Assembly (NCBI GenBank): GCA_025363795.1
Contig: JANYLE010000130.1
Location: 1-8,590, forward strand
Source: Mariniphaga sp.
GTDB taxonomy: Bacteria; Bacteroidota; Bacteroidia; Bacteroidales; Prolixibacteraceae
Direction of reading: 5' to 3'
DNA length: 8,590 nt
The notes beneath the pieces are model-generated. The model ran no database searches and was not told the DNA's origin. It was given only the letters and a program-made list of their open reading frames with translations. Positions 5,524 to 8,590 of this stretch are shown piece after piece (position 1 is the first letter of the stretch; each line of letters starts with the position of its first letter). A program made the position numbers and the translations under genes.

Positions 5524-6765
5524 TCAGGAATAAATGTTGGGCATAAACTGTTCCTGAATTGAACTGGCAAAAATCTGTGCAATCTCCTTCCGTTCAAACC
5601 CCAGTTTAATACCAAAATCAAAAATAAACTCGAATTCACTATCCGAAATAACACTGTCAGCAATAATAATATTGATGATATACTCCATCATCATATTTTT
5701 TTCACCCGGGTTGATCTTAAGGAGTTCCTTGACCGATTTCTCGAAAAACAGTTCAATTTTATTCTCCTCAATCATCTGGTTAAGTATCTGTTTTGGGAAG
5801 ACAGTAAAAGCCGAAAGCTCTTCAATAATCCGTTTATATTCATCAGGTTCGATAGCTTTGTCGATACCGGCAACAATTAAACCTGCAGAGGCGATAAAAC
5901 TTGTGCGGTGATAGTTGACTGGCGAGTTGCTGATCACCATCAGACTTTGAATCAGTTCCGATATTTGATCATTCAGCACCTGATCTATTTTAAGTTCTGC
6001 TCCTGAAAGAAGACTTTGATACAGCACCGAAGTTTCAAACAATTCAACAGCCTTGATCCGGATTGGATTGATCGGATGGGATAAAAGATTACCTGAGCCA
6101 GTCTCTTTGAAATATTTCAAGATCTCCTCATTCTCAAGGCTGAATGCTTTAGGATCAAAGTTCAGCCTTTCAACGCTAAGCCCCGAAGCCATTTTAAAGA
6201 AGCATGACAAGACCTTGTCAAGTCTTCCACAGGCCATAAATCCGAAACGGTCGGCAGTCAGTTCTGACAATTTATCCCAAACTGCAATCTTATGCTGCAT
6301 CATCAGGGGTGATTCCGATTGATCGGTGAACACAAAATTCAACAGTTGTGCAATAATGGCATTGTTACTGATCAAATGCCCAATTTCATGACCCACAATA
6401 AATTTCAGCTCGTCGTCATCGACTTTATCGATCAATCCGGAATTGATATTGATGATATGACTTTCATCTTCTTCAAGCCTGGAGACCGCAAATGCGTTTA
6501 ATTCAGGATTATTGGTGATGTAAAACTCGATTGGTTCGTCAAACTCCAATTTGGCCTTCACCTCAGCAAAACTATTATAGAGCCGTGGAGCCAGCTTCTC
6601 GCTCACCTTGAAACTGTGCCCCTGCAGAATGTTCTTGAAATAGTTCTCCGTTTTTTCAATTTTAGCTTCCCGAAGAATACTTTCAAGAACTTTTCCCTGA
6701 ATCTGTTGATACAACTCCTGTCCGAGCTGAATTTCCAAAGGAATTCGTATGGCTTTATGGTTCAT
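5524..6765 (-). CDS. Cytoplasmic M48-type zinc metallopeptidase with TerB-like C-terminal region
   Basis: This 413-residue protein has the zinc-peptidase motif HEIGH at 126-130, catalytic E127, and the third ligand E168 in SELTADRFG (E-x3-D), as in family M48. Further along, SHPINPIRIKAVE (229-241) matches the conserved HP-x-R block of M48. There is no signal peptide and no transmembrane helix, unlike HtpX, BepA or LoiP, so it is predicted cytoplasmic. From about 285 to 405 there are two helical, acidic segments of the type AGLIVAGIDKAIEPDEYKRI (294-313) and INIIIADSVISDSEFEFIF (364-382). Each has the A-D/G-x-x-I-x-x-x-E pattern typical of TerB-like domains. The substrate is unknown. The order N-terminal helical part, peptidase, TerB-like is complete, with no sign of damage. 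It is transcribed away from the DUF486 operon, with which it shares a 166-bp divergent promoter region. Confidence 0.85.
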   Translation of the reverse strand: MNHKAIRIPLEIQLGQELYQQIQGKVLESILREAKIEKTENYFKNILQGHSFKVSEKLAPRLYNSFAEVKAKLEFDEPIEFYITNNPELNAFAVSRLEEDESHIININSGLIDKVDDDELKFIVGHEIGHLISNNAIIAQLLNFVFTDQSESPLMMQHKIAVWDKLSELTADRFGFMACGRLDKVLSCFFKMASGLSVERLNFDPKAFSLENEEILKYFKETGSGNLLSHPINPIRIKAVELFETSVLYQSLLSGAELKIDQVLNDQISELIQSLMVISNSPVNYHRTSFIASAGLIVAGIDKAIEPDEYKRIIEELSAFTVFPKQILNQMIEENKIELFFEKSVKELLKINPGEKNMMMEYIINIIIADSVISDSEFEFIFDFGIKLGFERKEIAQIFASSIQEQFMPNIYS

Positions 6766-6816
6766 AGGTTCTCAAGTTAAATTATCCGACAATATTAATT
6801 TTCGTTTAAAAATAAT

Positions 6817-6824
6817 CAAAACTA
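6817..6824 (-). promoter_or_regulatory. Candidate -7 element for the M48-type peptidase gene
   Basis: TAGTTTTG on the - strand matches TAnnTTTG at every fixed position and would give a leader of about 45 nt before the ATG at 6765. No TTG lies at the usual -33 spacing, so the match is only half supported. Confidence 0.4.
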
Positions 6825-6844
6825 TGGCGCAAACCACAACCAGA

Positions 6845-6876
6845 TTGTTTTTCATGTCACCAAATTGGTAATTTTG
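6845..6876 (+). promoter_or_regulatory. Candidate promoter of the DUF486/TlpA-like operon
   Basis: TTG (6845-6847) is followed after 21 bp by TAATTTTG (6869-6876), a full match to the Bacteroidetes -33/-7 arrangement (TTG, 19-21 bp, TAnnTTTG). The predicted start near 6883 gives a leader of about 50 nt before the ATG at 6932. This is the best promoter match in the window. Confidence 0.55.
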
Positions 6877-6931
6877 CCCGCTTGATTCCTGTATGGCGTG
6901 ATTTATCCATTTGCGCCGCTAAAATTTGATA

Positions 6932-7300
6932 ATGAAGAGCTTTTACACAATCGGATTATTGATATTATCCAATACATTTATGACTTTTGCCTGGTATGGC
7001 CATTTGAAATTCAAAGAGATGAAATGGTTTGAATCCTTTGGCCTTGTCGCCATCGTACTGATCAGCTGGGCCATTGCATTTTTTGAATACTGCTTCCAGG
7101 TTCCGGCCAACAAAATTGGTTATAATGGAAACGGAGGACCTTTCTCCTTAATGGAACTAAAAGTAATTCAAGAAGTTATTACATTAACTGTATTTGTTAT
7201 ATTTTCACAGCTTGTTTTTAAAACGCAATCCTTCACAATGAACCACCTGATTGGATTCGCATTCCTGGTATTGGCCGTCTATTTTATCTTTAAAAATTAA
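6932..7300 (+). CDS. DUF486 family membrane protein (DMT-like)
   Basis: This 122-residue integral membrane protein has four predicted transmembrane segments at about 4-23, 35-55, 77-97 and 104-120. The sequence shows the DUF486 signatures NTFMTFAWYGHLK (14-26), FEYCFQVPANKIGYNG (51-66) and the GGPFSLMELKVIQEVITL block (68-85). The family is annotated as DMT-like, resembling small multidrug-resistance transporters in size and topology, but no substrate is established. The length matches the family. A TTG at 6926 in the same frame would add only two residues; the ATG at 6932 is chosen. It is the first gene of a two-gene operon, ending 4 bp before the TlpA-like lipoprotein gene. Confidence 0.87.
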   Translation: MKSFYTIGLLILSNTFMTFAWYGHLKFKEMKWFESFGLVAIVLISWAIAFFEYCFQVPANKIGYNGNGGPFSLMELKVIQEVITLTVFVIFSQLVFKTQSFTMNHLIGFAFLVLAVYFIFKN

Positions 7301-7304
7301 AACC

Positions 7305-8543
7305 ATGAAGAACATTAACTTATTAAAACTGATTACCTTTCTCTTCGCCGCAATCTTACTTACAGCTTGCCAGCCGACGAAACCAAAACTGAATGAGGGA
7401 CTCTGGCGCGGAGCTTTTATCCTGACCGATCAGGAGATTCCTTTTGTCTTTGAGATAAAAGGGACTAATACAGATAGTACAATTGTCTACCTGATCAATG
7501 GTGCAGAACGATTTCCGCTAAAGAACATTACCTATTCCAATGATTCAGTAACCATCCCGATTGATCTTTATGACGCAGTCCTGACCGGTAAACTGGAAGG
7601 AAATACCATCAATGGCAGATTCAAAAAGCTTACGACAGCCAAGCCCGATGAAGGCATCCCTTTTAAAGCAACGTTCGGAAATGCGCCAAGGTTTGCTGCC
7701 GGTACTGAAGCGCCAACCGTTTCCCTTGCGGGAACATGGGATATCACCTTTATCAATGCAGATCAGAACGAACAAACCGTCGGAACATTTGAACAAAGCG
7801 GCAACTTACTCACTGGTTCAATCCTGACAAACGGTGGCGACTACCGCTACCTCGAAGGTGCAGCACAGGGAAACAAGTTTCAACTCTCCGCCTTTAGCGG
7901 TAATTCACCCTATCTTGTAAAAGGTGAGTTTTCATCCGACTCGACCTTTACAGGTGAATTTGCAACAGCAAAACATAGCACAAAAATTGAAGGAAAACGG
8001 AATCCTAAGGCTGCATTGGCCGATCCTTACAGCTTCTCCAAATTAAAAGATGGTTACACATCTGTCGAATTCACGTTCCCTGATCTTAATGGTAACAAGG
8101 TTTCACTCTCTGACCCAAAATTTAAGGATAAAGTGGTGATCGTTTCCATTCTCGGAAGCTGGTGTCCTAACTGTCTTGACGAAACTGCCTATTTATCACC
8201 CTGGTATAAAGCGAACAAAGATCGTGGTGTAGAGATCATCGGTTTGGCTTTTGAACGCAAAAACGATTTCGACTTTGCCAAACGCACCTTATCAAGATTG
8301 AAAGAGCGGTTTGATATCCGGTATGATATCCTCTTCGCGGGTCAATCGGGAACCGAATCAGCTTCAAAAGCACTTCCAGCACTGAATGGCATATCCGCTT
8401 TTCCAACGACCATTTTTATCGATAAGAAAGGGAAATTAAGGAAAGTCCACACCGGTTTCAGCGGTCCTGCGACAGGAAAATTCTACGAGGAATTCAAAAC
8501 TGATTTTAACAAGTTAATTGACAGCCTTCTGGCAGAGAAATAA
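7305..8543 (+). CDS. TlpA/ResA-like thioredoxin-fold lipoprotein with duplicated N-terminal beta domain
   Basis: This 412-residue protein has a lipoprotein signal peptide (MKNINLLKLITFLFAAILLT) and lipobox LTAC with C22 as the acylated cysteine. The residues after it (QPTKP) lack the acidic surface-export signal of Bacteroidetes lipoproteins, so it probably faces the periplasm. Residues about 255-410 form a thioredoxin fold of the TlpA/ResA class, with redox motif WCPNC (C287, C290) and a cis-Pro in AFPTT (P367). Such proteins reduce or exchange disulfides in envelope proteins or in cytochrome c maturation. The stretch 32-222 consists of two similar beta-rich repeats, not recognised as a named domain (DUF4369-like or lipocalin-like are possibilities). 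The frame is open to 7251, but the ATG at 7305 places the signal peptide first. It lies 4 bp after the DUF486 gene and is probably co-transcribed. Confidence 0.88.
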   Translation: MKNINLLKLITFLFAAILLTACQPTKPKLNEGLWRGAFILTDQEIPFVFEIKGTNTDSTIVYLINGAERFPLKNITYSNDSVTIPIDLYDAVLTGKLEGNTINGRFKKLTTAKPDEGIPFKATFGNAPRFAAGTEAPTVSLAGTWDITFINADQNEQTVGTFEQSGNLLTGSILTNGGDYRYLEGAAQGNKFQLSAFSGNSPYLVKGEFSSDSTFTGEFATAKHSTKIEGKRNPKAALADPYSFSKLKDGYTSVEFTFPDLNGNKVSLSDPKFKDKVVIVSILGSWCPNCLDETAYLSPWYKANKDRGVEIIGLAFERKNDFDFAKRTLSRLKERFDIRYDILFAGQSGTESASKALPALNGISAFPTTIFIDKKGKLRKVHTGFSGPATGKFYEEFKTDFNKLIDSLLAEK

Positions 8544-8553
8544 AGATCAGGGG

Positions 8554-8575
8554 ATAAACTTATCGTTTATTTTAC
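8554..8575 (+). terminator. Possible weak terminator after the TlpA-like gene
   Basis: ATAAAC (8554-8559) pairs with GTTTAT (8565-8570) around a 5-base loop and is followed by a short T run. The stem is short and AT-rich, and the window ends soon after, so operon continuation past 8590 cannot be excluded. Confidence 0.3.
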
Positions 8576-8590
8576 AATTCTTTAACCTAA

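Noticed and set aside
4714..8543. A single envelope-stress system made of the DUF4056, Spy-like, M48, DUF486 and TlpA-like genes
   Set aside because: The genes have separate terminators and promoters and lie on both strands. The M48 protein is cytoplasmic, and no shared regulator is seen, so proximity is the only evidence.

Overview
The window looks like ordinary core chromosome from a member of the Bacteroidota (Bacteroidetes), probably class Bacteroidia. The evidence is a short epsilon subunit directly behind atpD, start codons without Shine-Dalgarno sequences, and several upstream matches to the Bacteroidetes -7 element (TAnnTTTG). RhlE-type helicase, DUF4056, cytoplasmic M48-protease and TlpA-like lipoprotein families are also at home in this phylum. 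Genus or species cannot be fixed from the sequence. No transposase, integrase, tRNA, rRNA or CRISPR array is visible.

Layout, left to right. (1) 1-361, + strand: the last codons of atpD (F1 ATP synthase beta) and a complete 80-residue atpC (epsilon). (2) 362-934: a 573-bp gap with no convincing gene. It holds a perfect 14-bp inverted repeat and a near-perfect operator-like palindrome upstream of the next gene. (3) 935-2137, + strand: a stand-alone trpB (tryptophan synthase beta) with no trpA or other trp gene beside it. It converges on (4) 2234-3493, - strand: a DEAD-box RNA helicase of the RhlE type. A GC-rich hairpin at 2164-2200 probably terminates both. (5) 3683-4714, - strand: an exported DUF4056 protein. 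(6) 4882-5376, - strand: a Spy/CpxP-like periplasmic protein with a Met/His-rich tail, followed by a 34-bp perfectly palindromic terminator. (7) 5524-6765, - strand: a cytoplasmic M48-type zinc peptidase with a TerB-like C-terminal region. (8) 6932-8543, + strand: a divergent two-gene operon of a DUF486 membrane protein and a lipoprotein with a C-terminal thioredoxin fold (CPNC active site).

Most genes look like independent transcription units. The likely co-transcribed pairs are atpD-atpC and the DUF486/TlpA-like pair, which are 4 bp apart. Several products act in the envelope (DUF4056, Spy-like, DUF486, TlpA-like), but nothing ties them into one pathway. I found no convincing undescribed multi-gene system. 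The most interesting points are the orphan trpB with substitutions in the COMM-domain communication residues and a palindrome upstream, the internal duplication in the TlpA-like lipoprotein, the M48-TerB-like fusion, and a 10-bp promoter-like word shared upstream of rhlE and the DUF4056 gene.
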